A DNA stretch of 64,000 nucleotides, taken from assembly GCF_009763805.1 (NCBI RefSeq), contig NZ_CP046804.1, forward strand, positions 248,001-312,000. Direction: 5' to 3'. This document shows positions 9,123 to 18,921 of the stretch, piece by piece (positions within the stretch are counted from its first letter, which is position 1; each line of letters begins with the position of its first letter). The stretch comes from Vibrio cidicii (lineage in GTDB: Bacteria > Pseudomonadota > Gammaproteobacteria > Enterobacterales > Vibrionaceae). Both the position numbers and the translations under genes were made by a program. The notes below the pieces were generated by a model. That model worked only from the letters and a program-made list of their open reading frames with translations. It did not search any database and was not told the DNA's origin.

Positions 9123-9758
9123 ATGAAAAAATGGCTTGTTGTCGCGTCTGTTATGGCCTTGAGCTCATGCGCGTACTCACCGATTTACAACGGTAAAGAA
9201 CCTTACTCGGGTAGTCAGTTTATGCTGATGGAAAGCCCTCGTCATACCATGGATTTTTTCGTGGAAAGTTTGACGGAAGATTTGATCCTTTCAAATACTA
9301 GTGTTTCTGCACGAACCCCGATCGCCGTTACCTCCTTTGTCGACCTGCAAAACATGGATGCCACTAACTGGCTAGGGAATTCGGTTTCCGAAGGATTTAT
9401 TTATCAGTTGCAGCGTCGTGGTTTTAAAGTGGTGGATTTCAAAACCACGGGTTCGATTCAGGTTACCCAGCAGGGCGATTTTGCTTTGAGTCGTGATTGG
9501 AAAGATTTAGCCCAAGAGCAAGAGATTCAATACGTATTGACGGGCACGATGTTGCGCCAAGAAGGCGGTGTGTTGGTCAATGCTCGCGTGGTCGGCATGC
9601 AAACACGAGTGGTGGTGGCTTCGGCGCAAGGTTTCCTCCCTGCGGATCGAATTGGCCGCGACTTAGATACGCTCAACAGTATTCGTACTCAAGATGGTGT
9701 GATTATTCGCTCCGATCCAACGATCCGTCAGCCTTACACGGTTATCTTGCGTCCATAG
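9123..9758 (+). CDS. flgO: Flagellar outer-membrane lipoprotein FlgO
   Basis: A 211-residue lipoprotein with a type II signal (MKKWLVVASVMALSSCAYSP; lipobox LSSC, Cys16). The rest is a FlgO domain. FlgO and FlgP are outer-membrane proteins linked to polar flagellar stability and motility in Vibrio. It is 9 bases ahead of flgP in the same operon and divergent from flgT. Confidence 0.92.
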   Translation: MKKWLVVASVMALSSCAYSPIYNGKEPYSGSQFMLMESPRHTMDFFVESLTEDLILSNTSVSARTPIAVTSFVDLQNMDATNWLGNSVSEGFIYQLQRRGFKVVDFKTTGSIQVTQQGDFALSRDWKDLAQEQEIQYVLTGTMLRQEGGVLVNARVVGMQTRVVVASAQGFLPADRIGRDLDTLNSIRTQDGVIIRSDPTIRQPYTVILRP

Positions 9759-9767
9759 GAGTTGGTA

Positions 9768-10199
9768 ATGAAAAAGTTCTTATTTCTCTTGGCTGCTTTT
9801 TTGCTTAGTGCTTGTCAGCCATTGCAACAAATTCGTCAGGAAGAGATCTTGGTGGCCGTTGGTTACGCCAGCATCAGTGAACAAACCGGACGAAACGACG
9901 AAGAGAAGCGGGTGCGTGCAATGAGAGCTTCAAAAATTGATGCATACCGCGAACTGGCTGAGCAAGTGTACGGCATGCGTGTCAGCGGTCGAGCGCAGTT
10001 AGAGGACCAACGACTTGGTGTCGAGAGCACCTCCGGCGCGGTCGATGGGGTGATTCGCGGAGCCGAGGTAGTACGCAGTTATCCTGTTGGGGATAGTTAT
10101 GTCACTGAACTGCGGTTAGACATTCGTAAAATGGACAAGCTACGTGACTACGGTGAAGTGCAACAAGTGCCGGAGAAACGTCAGCAAACACTTTTCTAG
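9768..10199 (+). CDS. flgP: Flagellar outer-membrane lipoprotein FlgP
   Basis: 143 residues with a lipoprotein signal (MKKFLFLLAAFLLSACQPLQ; Cys16) and an LPP20-like domain (RAMRASKIDAYRELAEQVYG). The ATG at 9768 is chosen because AGGAG (9757-9761) sits correctly before it; a TTG two codons upstream is also in frame. It is the second gene of the flgOP operon and is followed by a terminator hairpin at 10240. Confidence 0.92.
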   Translation: MKKFLFLLAAFLLSACQPLQQIRQEEILVAVGYASISEQTGRNDEEKRVRAMRASKIDAYRELAEQVYGMRVSGRAQLEDQRLGVESTSGAVDGVIRGAEVVRSYPVGDSYVTELRLDIRKMDKLRDYGEVQQVPEKRQQTLF

Positions 10200-10239
10200 A
10201 CAGTCCAATAAAGATAAGCAGCAGATAATCTCTACTCAG

Positions 10240-10266
10240 GCGGCCCACACATGGGTCGCTTTTTTT
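10240..10266 (+). terminator. Terminator after flgOP
   Basis: Stem GCGGCCCA / TGGGTCGC (one G-T pair, loop CACA) followed by seven T. Confidence 0.82.
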
Positions 10267-10392
10267 GTGTAGTCATTCTGGATAAAACAAGGTCAGTATG
10301 GATAAAACAACTAATAGCAAAACGAATAGCAACGGGAAACGGGAGTTGATAAGTGGGTCGTCAAGCCGTGTGACGAGAAATAGGAGTTTGCT

Positions 10393-10818
10393 TTAGGCTT
10401 TGATATTGGTACCTAAAGTCGAAATGGTATGGGTTTTACCGCCAGCGTTGTAAGTCATGCCGACTTTTCCGTGGCTTTGCTGAAGCATGTTGTTGAGTTT
10501 GTTAAAACTGGATTGGGCTCGATTAAGTGCATCGCCATTGATCTGATTGATCTGCTGGCAATCAAGAATGATCGATTGAATACTGGCGACCTTCTGCTTT
10601 AATTGAGGATCTTCGGTAAGCTGCTTGACGTGCGGGTGAGAGGCAATGCGATGGTCGGTTTGTTGTAGTCGACCAATGAGCGTCATTTTTTCTTTGGCAA
10701 TTTTCTCAATATCAACAGATACACGGCTAGCAATTACTTTGCTTTCCTGTTCCAGCAATAAAGAGAGAGCTTTAGCGCTTTCGTATTGAAATTCCACTAA
10801 ATCAACTAAAGCAGCCAT
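10393..10818 (-). CDS. flgN: Flagellar export chaperone FlgN
   Basis: A 141-residue, mostly helical cytoplasmic protein (coiled-coil from about residue 4 to 115) that escorts the hook-filament junction proteins FlgK and FlgL to the export gate. The Gln/Asn-rich C-terminus (FNKLNNMLQQSHGKVG) is typical. It lies 15 bases after flgM, the usual pair. Identification rests on context and helical pattern, since FlgN sequences diverge quickly. Confidence 0.88.
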   Translation of the reverse strand: MAALVDLVEFQYESAKALSLLLEQESKVIASRVSVDIEKIAKEKMTLIGRLQQTDHRIASHPHVKQLTEDPQLKQKVASIQSIILDCQQINQINGDALNRAQSSFNKLNNMLQQSHGKVGMTYNAGGKTHTISTLGTNIKA

Positions 10819-10833
10819 GATTACCTACCTTGA

Positions 10834-11160
10834 CTACGCTTTGATACGATCAGACAGTTCGTTTTCAAATTTCATCATATTATCAGCTAGCTTTTCAGGA
10901 TCGACTTTGTAAGAGCCATTTGCAATGGCTTCTTTGATCGCGGCAACTTTTGCTGCGTCAAATGCCGGTTTGGCGGCCATATCCTGATGAAGCTGCCCAA
11001 TATCACGACTTTGCTGACTCAGCGACACGGCGTCTTGTGCGACTGGACTCTTTTTCGCTTCGGTGCGCGTCTCCGCCAACGAGCTAGAGTCTGTACGCGC
11101 AGCGCTACGACTATTCGTCGTCATCACTTGCCCTGAACGTATGTTATCGATACTTGCCAT
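10834..11160 (-). CDS. flgM: Anti-sigma-28 factor FlgM
   Basis: A 108-residue, disordered and Ser/Thr/Ala-rich protein that holds sigma-28 (FliA) inactive until the hook is complete and FlgM is exported. The conserved C-terminal binding region is visible (AAIKEAIANGSYKVDPEKLA, about residues 73-92). A sigma-28 promoter at 11202-11228 drives it, so it is autoregulated through FliA. It is followed by flgN. Confidence 0.95.
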   Translation of the reverse strand: MASIDNIRSGQVMTTNSRSAARTDSSSLAETRTEAKKSPVAQDAVSLSQQSRDIGQLHQDMAAKPAFDAAKVAAIKEAIANGSYKVDPEKLADNMMKFENELSDRIKA

Positions 11161-11201
11161 ATATAAACCTTAATTACGAAGTAATTGAACTCGTACACAC
11201 A

Positions 11202-11228
11202 GTATCGACACAATAAGCCAATACTTTA
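11202..11228 (-). promoter_or_regulatory. Sigma-28 promoter of flgM
   Basis: On the minus strand TAAAGTAT, 11 bases, then GTCGATAC, close to the consensus TAAAGTTT-N11-GCCGATAA. It lies 42 bases upstream of the flgM start. Confidence 0.88.
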
Positions 11229-11320
11229 GAAAAAATTTGCCTTTTGTTTAACTAGCAGGAATCGGGCCTGAATTCAACGGTGCTTATCTTACCACTTCAG
11301 TAAATTAAGGCACAAAACGG

Positions 11321-12068
11321 TTAGAACTGAACCGTGACCTCGGCAATGCCGCTGACAATGCCTTCGATTATACGTTGTGATTTGTCATTTTTCACTCTGA
11401 CCTGTTCACCTGCCGCGCCATCTTGTAGTGCGGTCCCCTGAGTTGTGATGACCATCCCATCTTGGCTGGCTTTAATTATCACTTTTTCATTCCGGCACAC
11501 GACACAGACATCACCTCGTTCTATCACGTCTCCCAAGCGAAACTGTGCGTTTGACTTTCGCCCCAACCACTTGTGAGCTTTCAGCAAAACCTTCTTTGCG
11601 AAAGCGCTGTAACTCGATCATCTCGTGGTTGACATCGCTAAGGGAGATAATCTCTCCTCGGGCAAGGGTTCGCGTGGCAACCACCATAGGGATAGCGATG
11701 GACAAACGGACTGGAACATAGACTTTCCAATCGTCGGGAGGGCATTCAACCAGTACATTAATATTGCTGCGATTAGCGTTATCTGAATTGGCACTTGTGC
11801 TCAAAGCAACCGGGCAATCGGTAGCTTTTATTCTACTATCTATATTAGCGGCACTCACCGACAACTCTCCACCGACGGGTTGTTCGACATTGGCTAAAAT
11901 ATGCTCTTCCGCCGCTAACTGTATCTGTTTTATTTGATTTTCTGTGGCTGCGTGAGCAAAAAAACTAAACAAAGTTAGCAAAATGCCGATAGACTTAGCG
12001 TAACTTTTGAAGAAAGCTCTACACTTAGAGATGGTAAATGAATATAAACAAGTATTAGAGTGTGCCAT
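11321..12068 (-). CDS. flgA: Flagellar P-ring assembly chaperone FlgA (one-base frameshift)
   Basis: A periplasmic chaperone needed to build the P ring from FlgI. The N-terminus carries a long signal region (hydrophobic about residues 27-41, ending FFAHAA), then an SAF domain (VATRTLARGEIISLSDV). The frame breaks near residue 173. Deleting one T from the gene-strand GTTTCG (GAAAC on the plus strand, 11539-11543) restores TVRLGDVIERGDVCVVCRN and a 248-residue protein. Deleting a base of the nearby GGGA also restores frame, so the exact base is not certain. Divergent from cheV, upstream of flgMN on the same strand. Confidence 0.9.
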
Positions 12069-12149
12069 TCTGTTTCTCTGGTGTTATGCAGTTGTAATTA
12101 GAGTATCACTTTTAATCGAAAAGTTTGAGTTTGAGATGGAGATGAGCTT

Positions 12150-13076
12150 ATGACGGGTATTCTTGATTCTGTGAATCAGCGTACGCAACTCGTCGGTCAG
12201 AATCGATTGGAATTATTGACCTTTCGTTTAATGGGCCGCCAGCGTTATGGTATTAACGTGTTTAAAGTAAAAGAAGTCCTGCAATGCCCTAAGCTTACTT
12301 CAATGCCAAATCTGCACCGTTTAGTTAAAGGTGTTGCTCATATCCGTGGCCATACGGTTTCTGTCATCGATTTGAGTTTGGCGATTGGTGGCCGGCCAAC
12401 AACCGACATCGACAAATGTTTTGTTGTTATCGCGGAGTTCAACCGAACAATTCAAGCGTTTTTAGTTACTTCGGTTGAACGCATAATCAACATGCATTGG
12501 GAAGCGATTCTGCCACCTCCAGAAGGGGCAGGCAGAGCCAACTACCTGACCGCAGTCACCAACATTGACAATGAACTGGTTGAAATTCTCGACGTTGAGA
12601 AAATCCTTGCAGAAATTGCGCCAGTGGATGAAACCATGGATTCTTCCATTGGTGAAGAGATCGCCAAAGTCGAGACGGAAAAAGCTCTGGTTCGTCGCAT
12701 TTTGATCGCCGATGACTCCACGGTTGCGCGTAAACAGGTGGAGCGTGCTATCACCAATATCGGCTTTGACTGTGTCTCGGTGAAAGACGGCAAAGAAGCG
12801 TATGATAAGTTGTTAGAAATGGCTGCTGAAGGACCAATTCGAGACCAAATTTCTCTGGTGATCTCTGACATTGAGATGCCAGAAATGGACGGCTACACGC
12901 TGACGGCAGAAATTCGCCGCAATGCGGATTTGAAAGATTTGTATGTTATTCTTCACTCGTCACTGAGCGGTGTTTTTAACCAAGCGATGGTGGAGAGAGT
13001 GGGTGCAAATGCGTTTATCGCGAAATTTAACCCAGATGAACTTGGGAATGCGGTTAAAACTGCACTAACAAAATAA
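12150..13076 (+). CDS. cheV: Chemotaxis coupling protein CheV
   Basis: 308 residues: a CheW-like coupling domain (about 20-165) and a CheY-like receiver (about 184-305). Receiver hallmarks are present: acidic pair in LIADDSTVA, phospho-Asp in SDIEMPEMDG, Ser in HSSLSG and Lys in FIAKFNPDE. CheV links receptors to CheA and can be phosphorylated to adapt signalling. It is followed by cheR 11 bases later; this cheV-cheR pair beside flgA is typical of Vibrio polar flagellar region 1. Confidence 0.95.
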   Translation: MTGILDSVNQRTQLVGQNRLELLTFRLMGRQRYGINVFKVKEVLQCPKLTSMPNLHRLVKGVAHIRGHTVSVIDLSLAIGGRPTTDIDKCFVVIAEFNRTIQAFLVTSVERIINMHWEAILPPPEGAGRANYLTAVTNIDNELVEILDVEKILAEIAPVDETMDSSIGEEIAKVETEKALVRRILIADDSTVARKQVERAITNIGFDCVSVKDGKEAYDKLLEMAAEGPIRDQISLVISDIEMPEMDGYTLTAEIRRNADLKDLYVILHSSLSGVFNQAMVERVGANAFIAKFNPDELGNAVKTALTK

Positions 13077-13087
13077 AAGAGACATTA

Positions 13088-13916
13088 ATGACTGCTATTA
13101 CAATCAGTGATCAAGAGTATCGCGACTTCAGCCGTTTTTTGGAATCTCAGTGTGGTATCGTGCTGGGCGACAGCAAGCAGTATTTGGTACGCAGTCGTCT
13201 TAGCCCGTTAGTAACCAAATTTAAGCTCGCTTCGTTGTCTGATTTGTTAAGAGACGTCGTCACGGGGCGCAACCGAGAAACTGCGTGTTGCCGCCGTTGA
13301 TGCAATGACAACCAACGAAACTCTGTGGTTTAGGGATACCTATCCGTTTACTGTTTTGGCGGAAAAACTTTTACCTGAGATTGCGGCAAACAAACGTCCG
13401 ATAAAAATTTGGTCTGCCGCCAGTTCATCAGGACAAGAACCGTATTCAATGGCGATGACGGTGCTGGAAACACAGCAGCGTAAGCCTGGTATGCTGCAAA
13501 GTGTATCGATTACGGCAACTGATATCTCTGCCAGCATGTTGGACATGTGTCGGGCCGGGATTTACGATAATTTGGCCTTGGGGCGTGGGTTGTCCCCGGA
13601 ACGCCGTCGCACCTTTTTTGAAGACACGGGCGATGGTCGCATGAAGGTCAAAGACAACGTTAAGCGCTTGGTTAATTTTCGCCCGCAGAATTTGATGGAC
13701 AGCTACGCTTTGTTGGGTAAGTTCGACATTATTTTTTGCCGTAACGTGTTGATTTATTTTTCACCGGATATGAAGTCGAAAGTATTGAACCAAATGGCGA
13801 ACAGTTTGAACCCCGGTGGCTACTTGTTGCTTGGTGCTTCAGAGTCGTTGACAGGTTTAACTGACCGATTTGAAATGGTTCGCTGTAACCCCGGTATCAT
13901 CTACAAATTGAAATAG
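13088..13916 (+). CDS. cheR: Chemotaxis methyltransferase CheR (one-base frameshift)
   Basis: Transfers methyl groups from S-adenosylmethionine to glutamates on chemoreceptors. The N-terminal helical domain and the SAM-binding domain (IWSAASSSGQEPYSMAM; later DIIFCRNVLIYF) are in different frames. One extra A in GAGAAACTG (13278-13280) causes a stop at 13298-13300; removing it gives NRELRVAAVDAMTTNETLWF and a 275-residue protein, the normal size. Second gene after cheV. Confidence 0.93.
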
Positions 13917-13945
13917 TGGAAACCGTTTATTTTCCTTTGCAAACT

Positions 13946-13972
13946 AGCCTGACTTGTTGTCAGGCTTTTTAT
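13946..13972 (+). terminator. Terminator after cheVR
   Basis: Stem AGCCTGAC / GTCAGGCT, loop TTGTT, followed by TTTT. Confidence 0.9.
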
Positions 13973-14137
13973 TTGCCCTTTCTCTGTTTTTTCTCTCTCC
14001 CCTTTTCTTGAGCCTGTATCCGTCTGCGTATATCTTTAGTTTGAGTCTGGGTATGCGGAACGACGACATTCCATCTGCATACTTGGCTTAGTAATTGCTA
14101 ACTTTTCATGGACTGAATAAATTTAAATTGTACGCAT

Positions 14138-14153
14138 TGGCACGCTCTTTGCT
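14138..14153 (+). promoter_or_regulatory. Sigma-54 promoter of the flgB operon
   Basis: TGGCAC-N5-TTGCT, with GG at -24 (14139-14140) and GC at -12 (14151-14152), a full match to the sigma-54 consensus, 44 bases before the flgB ATG. In Vibrio such promoters are activated by FlrC. Confidence 0.93.
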
Positions 14154-14196
14154 TTTATTTGGTTAGTAACGGTCAGTTCTTTTTGTAGAGGCGCAT

Positions 14197-14595
14197 ATGG
14201 CTATCTCCTTTGACAATGCACTAGGCATCCACCAGTACACGGTGGGAGTACGTGAACGCAATGCCGAGGTTATCTCGACCAACATTGCGCAAGCGAACAC
14301 GCCTGGATACAAAGCAAGAGGTTTAGACTTTGCGAAGGAATTACAGGCGGCAAGTTCGGGGGCAAGCATTGGTCTTAGCCGAACGGACAGTCGGCATATT
14401 CCTGCCACTACAACGGTGATGGGGGAAAAGCTTTATCGCCTTCCGACCCAACCGGACACCGGAGACGGCAACACAGTGGATTTGGATTTAGAGCGTAACC
14501 TGTTCATGCAAAACCAGATTCGCCATCAAGCCTCACTGGATTTTCTGGGCGGCAAATTCAAGAACTTAACCAAAGCACTTAAAGGAGGTAACTAG
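14197..14595 (+). CDS. flgB: Flagellar proximal rod protein FlgB
   Basis: 132 residues. Starts MAISFDNALGIHQ and carries the rod/hook family N-terminal motif STNIAQANTPGYKARGLDF, then the C-terminal helix (NLFMQNQIRHQASLDFLGG) that packs into the rod. It sits in the periplasmic rod near the MS ring. First gene of the sigma-54 operon flgBCDE; its stop abuts the flgC start codon. Confidence 0.96.
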   Translation: MAISFDNALGIHQYTVGVRERNAEVISTNIAQANTPGYKARGLDFAKELQAASSGASIGLSRTDSRHIPATTTVMGEKLYRLPTQPDTGDGNTVDLDLERNLFMQNQIRHQASLDFLGGKFKNLTKALKGGN

Positions 14596-15012
14596 ATGAG
14601 CTTATTCAATGTGTTCAATGTAACTGGTTCTGCAATGAGTGCTGAGTCTGTTCGTCTTAATACCACTTCAAGTAACTTGGCTAACGCCGACAGTGTCAGT
14701 AGCTCTGCAAAAGACACTTACAAAGCGCGCCATGCTGTGTTTGGTGCTGAGTTAAGTAATGCCATGTATAACCGTGGCGATACAGTGCCAGTACAAGTAC
14801 TTGGTATTGTGGAAAGTGATAAGCCGTTGACCGCGGAATATAACCCTGAACATCCATTGGCAAATGATGAAGGTTACATTTACAAACCGAACGTCAATGT
14901 CATGGAAGAAATGGCCAATATGATTTCTGCCTCCCGTTCATACCAAACGAATGTTCAGGTAGCAGATGCGAGTAAACAAATGCTGCTGCGTACGCTGCAG
15001 ATGGGTCAATAA
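14596..15012 (+). CDS. flgC: Flagellar proximal rod protein FlgC
   Basis: 138 residues, with the rod-family motif NTTSSNLANADSVSSS near the N-terminus and the C-terminal signature NVNVMEEMANMISASRSYQT. Polymerises with FlgB and FlgF to form the proximal rod. The ribosome site AAAGGAGG lies at the end of flgB. Confidence 0.97.
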   Translation: MSLFNVFNVTGSAMSAESVRLNTTSSNLANADSVSSSAKDTYKARHAVFGAELSNAMYNRGDTVPVQVLGIVESDKPLTAEYNPEHPLANDEGYIYKPNVNVMEEMANMISASRSYQTNVQVADASKQMLLRTLQMGQ

Positions 15013-15029
15013 GGATAAGGAGTTAACGT

Positions 15030-15737
15030 ATGGCCGGAATCAATAACATTGGTCAAAGCGGCTTGTCCTATATCGACCAGCTTAAGAGTTTGCAAGAGAG
15101 CAATAAGCCGACGGCAACAACGGGTAAACAGGATCTTAAACAAGAGGACTTTTTATCCCTGCTGACTAAGCAATTGGCTCAACAGGACCCTTTTAAGCCG
15201 GTCAGTAATGACCAGATGATTGCGCAAATGGCTTCATTTGCAACCGTTGATGGCATTGGCAAGATGAACACTCAGTTTGAGAGTCTCAACTCGTCAATGA
15301 CGTCCAACCAAGCATTGCAAGCGTCTTCTTTAGTGGGGCGTGATGTGTTGGTGCCAGGTGCGGCGGGTATGAAGCAGGAAGAGGCAGGCATGCCTGCCAT
15401 GGTCAAACTACCACAAGCCATGGATAACGTGATTGTGCGAGTGGAAAACGAGATTGGCCAGTTAATTCGTACCTTTGAGGTAGGGGCGAAACCTGCAGGT
15501 GATAACCGTGTCGAATGGGACGGTAAAGATGAAAACGGTAATCCATTGCCGGCTGGCAAATACAAAGTGAAAGCATCCGGTTTGCTGGATGGTCAGGCGA
15601 CTGACTTCCCGGTTTCAACCTATGCTAACGTGAACAGTGTTCTGCTGGGTAAAGGCGATGGTAACGTACTGCTCAATCTGGCTGGCTTTGATTCGCCAGT
15701 TCGACTTGCTGAAGTACTAGAAGTTGGCAAAGCGTAA
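15030..15737 (+). CDS. flgD: Flagellar hook-capping protein FlgD
   Basis: 235 residues. The N-terminal capping segment has QEDFLSLLTKQLAQQDPFKP (about 36-55), followed by the FlgD Tudor-like and FnIII-like domains (NGNPLPAGKYKVKASGLLDG). It forms a removable cap for hook assembly and leaves when the hook is complete. Between flgC and flgE in the operon. Confidence 0.97.
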   Translation: MAGINNIGQSGLSYIDQLKSLQESNKPTATTGKQDLKQEDFLSLLTKQLAQQDPFKPVSNDQMIAQMASFATVDGIGKMNTQFESLNSSMTSNQALQASSLVGRDVLVPGAAGMKQEEAGMPAMVKLPQAMDNVIVRVENEIGQLIRTFEVGAKPAGDNRVEWDGKDENGNPLPAGKYKVKASGLLDGQATDFPVSTYANVNSVLLGKGDGNVLLNLAGFDSPVRLAEVLEVGKA

Positions 15738-15768
15738 TCTACGCTGGCTGGATTAAGGAGATTTTGGA

Positions 15769-17074
15769 ATGTCATATGTATCTTTAAGCGGTTTGTCCGC
15801 AGCTCAGTTAGATCTGAACACCACGAGTAACAACATTGCCAACGCCAACACATACGGCTTTAAGGAGTCACGTGCTGAGTTTGGCGATGTTTACTCAAAT
15901 TCTCTGTTTACCAATGCGAAAACCACGGCTGGCGGTGGTGTTCAAGCAAACCAAGTGGCGCAGCAATTCCATGAAGGTTCCAGTGTTTACACTAATAACC
16001 CAATGGATTTGCGTATTAGCGGTACGGGTTTCTTTGCCGTGGCAAAAGATAGAATGGTGCCGAATCAGAACGAGCTAACCCGTAACGGTGCTTTTCACCT
16101 CAACAAGAACAACTACATGGTCACGGCAAATGATGAATATTTGCTGGGCTATCAGGTTGATCCAGCGAGCGGCGATGTCACCTCGTATGAACCACAACCT
16201 ATTAACATTCCGGCGGAATTTGGCAAGCCAAAACAGACGGCAAATGTAACGGTTGGAGTGAACTTGCCAGCAAGTGGTGCGCTTAAAGATCCTCTCGCGT
16301 TTAACTTTGAGGATCCTGATACTTATAACCGTTCAACGTCTTCAACCATTTATGACTCAATGGGTCAGTCGTACAAACTGACGACTTACTACCTGAAAGA
16401 TCAGACTCAACCAAATACTTGGCAAACCTACTACACGGTAACGGATAGCCAAGGAGAGAAGCCAGTCAACATCACTGGTGGTGATGCAACTAACGCAACG
16501 GGTCATGTTGGGCACACGATTAAGTTCAACAATGATGGTACGCTTGCCAGCTTAAACAATGGGCAGCCGATTGTGACTGACCAACTCGGTGCGGGCGTTA
16601 ACCCAATTGACATGAATGGTGGCGATCCGACGCAAGTACTGAACTTTGACCTCAACTCTTCCACCCAGTTTGCCGCTCCGTTTGAGCTGACGAAGTTTGA
16701 CGAAGATGGCGCGACAACGGGCTTCTTAACCAAAGTGGACTTTGATGAAAGTGGCAGTATCTACGGCACTTATTCAAATGGTGAGAGTGTCACTTTAGGT
16801 CGAGTGGCGTTAGTTTCGTGTACCGAATGAGCAAGGTTTGGACAAAAAAGGCGGCACTCAGTGGAACTCTACCAACAACTCTGGGGATAAAATCTGGGGT
16901 GAATCGAACAAAGGTTCATTTGGTACCGTTTCTAGTGGCTCTTTGGAGCAGTCCAACATCGATATGACGCAAGAATTGGTGGATCTGATTTCAGCTCAGC
17001 GTAACTTCCAAGCAAACTCACGTGCGCTTGAAGTGCACAACCAGTTGCAACAGAATATCTTGCAGATCCGTTAA
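15769..17074 (+). CDS. flgE: Flagellar hook protein FlgE (one-base frameshift)
   Basis: The structural subunit of the hook. The N-terminus (LNTTSNNIANANTYGFKESR) and C-terminus (MTQELVDLISAQRNFQANSR) have the rod/hook family helices. One extra T in TAGTTTCG (16814-16816) stops the frame at 16828-16830; removing it reads GRVALVRVPNEQGLDKKGG and yields 434 residues. The hook is needed for motility, so a real defect would give a non-motile strain. Last gene of flgBCDE; a hairpin follows at 17102. Confidence 0.95.
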
Positions 17075-17101
17075 TCGTTTTATTCATGACATTCATCTGG
17101 T

Positions 17102-17140
17102 GCTTAACCTGGACGACCTCACCCAGGTTAAGCCTTGTTT
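17102..17140 (+). terminator. Terminator-like hairpin after flgE
   Basis: Perfect 11-bp stem GCTTAACCTGG / CCAGGTTAAGC with a 10-base loop, followed by CTTGTTTCTT, a poor T tract. It separates flgBCDE from the sigma-54 promoter of flgF. Confidence 0.7.
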
Positions 17141-17278
17141 CTTCTCTGCCCTTTAACCATCATCAGGATTGCCTCTTGCTTGCCGCCCGGCATGCCGTTG
17201 AGTAATTTTCCGACCCATGTGTTTGCCTCTTGCTTACATTTCTAATGCATCCATTTGATATTTAAATAAAAAATAAAC

Positions 17279-17294
17279 TGGCATGATGATTGCT
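17279..17294 (+). promoter_or_regulatory. Sigma-54 promoter of the flgF operon
   Basis: TGGCAT-N5-TTGCT with GG and GC correctly spaced, 36 bases before the flgF start. Confidence 0.9.
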
Positions 17295-17329
17295 TTTCTG
17301 ATCCTAGAATTCGATTTCAGGAGCAGATT

Positions 17330-18079
17330 ATGGATCGTGCACTCTTTCTAGCCATGAGCGGCGCTAAACAAAATATGCAAGCGTTGCAACTGCGTGCCAA
17401 TAACCTAGCAAACGTCAGTACCACTGGCTTTCGAGCCGATTTGGCACAAGCTCGGTCAATGCAAGCGTATGGCGAAGGCTTACCGACTCGTGTATTTAGC
17501 ATGACGGAGCGTCCAGGACATAATTTTGCTCAGGGCAGTGTGATCACCACAGGTCGTGATATGGACATTACTGTTGAAGGTGATGGCTGGATTGCGGTCA
17601 TGGACAAAATTGGCAAAGAGGGGTTGACCCGCAACGGCAATCTGAAAGTGGATCAAAATGGTTTACTGACCAATGCTAACGGACATCTGGTGCTTGGCGA
17701 AGGCGGTGCACCGATCACGATTCCTTTACCAATCAGTAAGATAGAAATTGGCAGAGATGGCACCATTTCTATCTTGCCGCAAGGTGCACCGGCCGAAGAA
17801 ATGGAACAGATCGACCGTGTGAAGCTTGTCAAAACTGACAACAGCACGCTGTTTAAAGATACCAACGGACTGTTCCGTCACAAAGATCCCAATCAAGCGT
17901 ACGACGCCGATGCCACCGTACAGATTATGACTGGTGCGATTGAAGGTAGCAACGTGAATGCCGTCGGCGAGATGACCGCGCTGATTGACCTGCAAAGACA
18001 ATTTGAAATGCAGGTGAAAATGATGAGCACGGCAGAAGAGCTGGACAAAGCGTCCGATTCACTGCTTCGTATGAGCTAA
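17330..18079 (+). CDS. flgF: Flagellar proximal rod protein FlgF
   Basis: 249 residues, with the family N-terminus (MDRALFLAMSGAKQNMQALQ then NNLANVSTTGFRADL) and the C-terminal helix (GEMTALIDLQRQFEMQVKMM). Part of the proximal rod between FlgC and FlgG. First gene of the flgFGHIJ operon behind its own sigma-54 promoter. Confidence 0.97.
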   Translation: MDRALFLAMSGAKQNMQALQLRANNLANVSTTGFRADLAQARSMQAYGEGLPTRVFSMTERPGHNFAQGSVITTGRDMDITVEGDGWIAVMDKIGKEGLTRNGNLKVDQNGLLTNANGHLVLGEGGAPITIPLPISKIEIGRDGTISILPQGAPAEEMEQIDRVKLVKTDNSTLFKDTNGLFRHKDPNQAYDADATVQIMTGAIEGSNVNAVGEMTALIDLQRQFEMQVKMMSTAEELDKASDSLLRMS

Positions 18080-18097
18080 CAGAGTAAGGGTTAAATT

Positions 18098-18887
18098 ATG
18101 CATCCGGCACTATGGGTCAGTAAGACAGGGCTCGACGCTCAGCAAACCAACATTGCAACCATTTCAAACAACCTGGCTAACGCCTCAACCATCGGTTTTA
18201 AAAAGAGTCGTGCGGTGTTTGAAGATCTGTTCTATCAAAACATCAATCAGCCTGGTGGCCAATCGTCACAAAATACGGAACTGCCAAGCGGCCTAATGCT
18301 TGGTGCGGGTTCGAAAGTGGTGGCAACGCAAAAAGTGCACACCCACGGCAATGCGCAAACGACGACCAACGCACTGGATTTGATGGTGGAAGGGGATGGC
18401 TTTTTCCAAATTACCATGCCCGACGGCAATATTGGTTATACCCGCAATGGCCAGTTCACTCTTAATGGTGAAGGGGTGGTGGTGACTTCCGGATCCGGTT
18501 ACCCGCTTGAACCAGAAATTGTCATTCCTGAAGATGCCATCTCAATTACCGTCGGTACCGATGGTGAAGTGTCAGTTTCGAGTCCGTGGTCAGCAAAATA
18601 ACCAGGTGGTTGGGCAGATTACCATCACCGACTTTGTCAACCCGGGCGGTTTAGAGCCGATTGGTCAGAACCTTTACTTACCTACAGGCGCAAGTGGTGA
18701 TCCACAGCAAGGGGTTCCGGGTCTCGATGGGCTTGGCGAAGTGCGTCAGTCAATGCTGGAAACCTCGAACGTTAATGTGACGGAAGAGCTGGTGAATATG
18801 ATCGAAGCACAACGCGTCTACGAGATGAACTCAAAAGTGATCTCGTCAGTCGACAAGATGATGAGCTTTGTTAACCAGCAGTTGTAA
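18098..18887 (+). CDS. flgG: Flagellar distal rod protein FlgG (one-base frameshift)
   Basis: The drive-shaft subunit of the distal rod. The N-terminus carries ATISNNLANASTIGFKKSR and the C-terminus NVNVTEELVNMIEAQRVYEM, both family hallmarks. One extra T in CAGTTTCG (18576-18578) leads to a stop at 18599-18601; removing it reads VSVRVRGQQNNQVVGQITIT and gives 262 residues, the standard FlgG length. Same lesion type as in flgE. Confidence 0.95.
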
Positions 18888-18921
18888 ATGTGGTTAGTTT
18901 GAGATGAAAAGGGGTATTGCT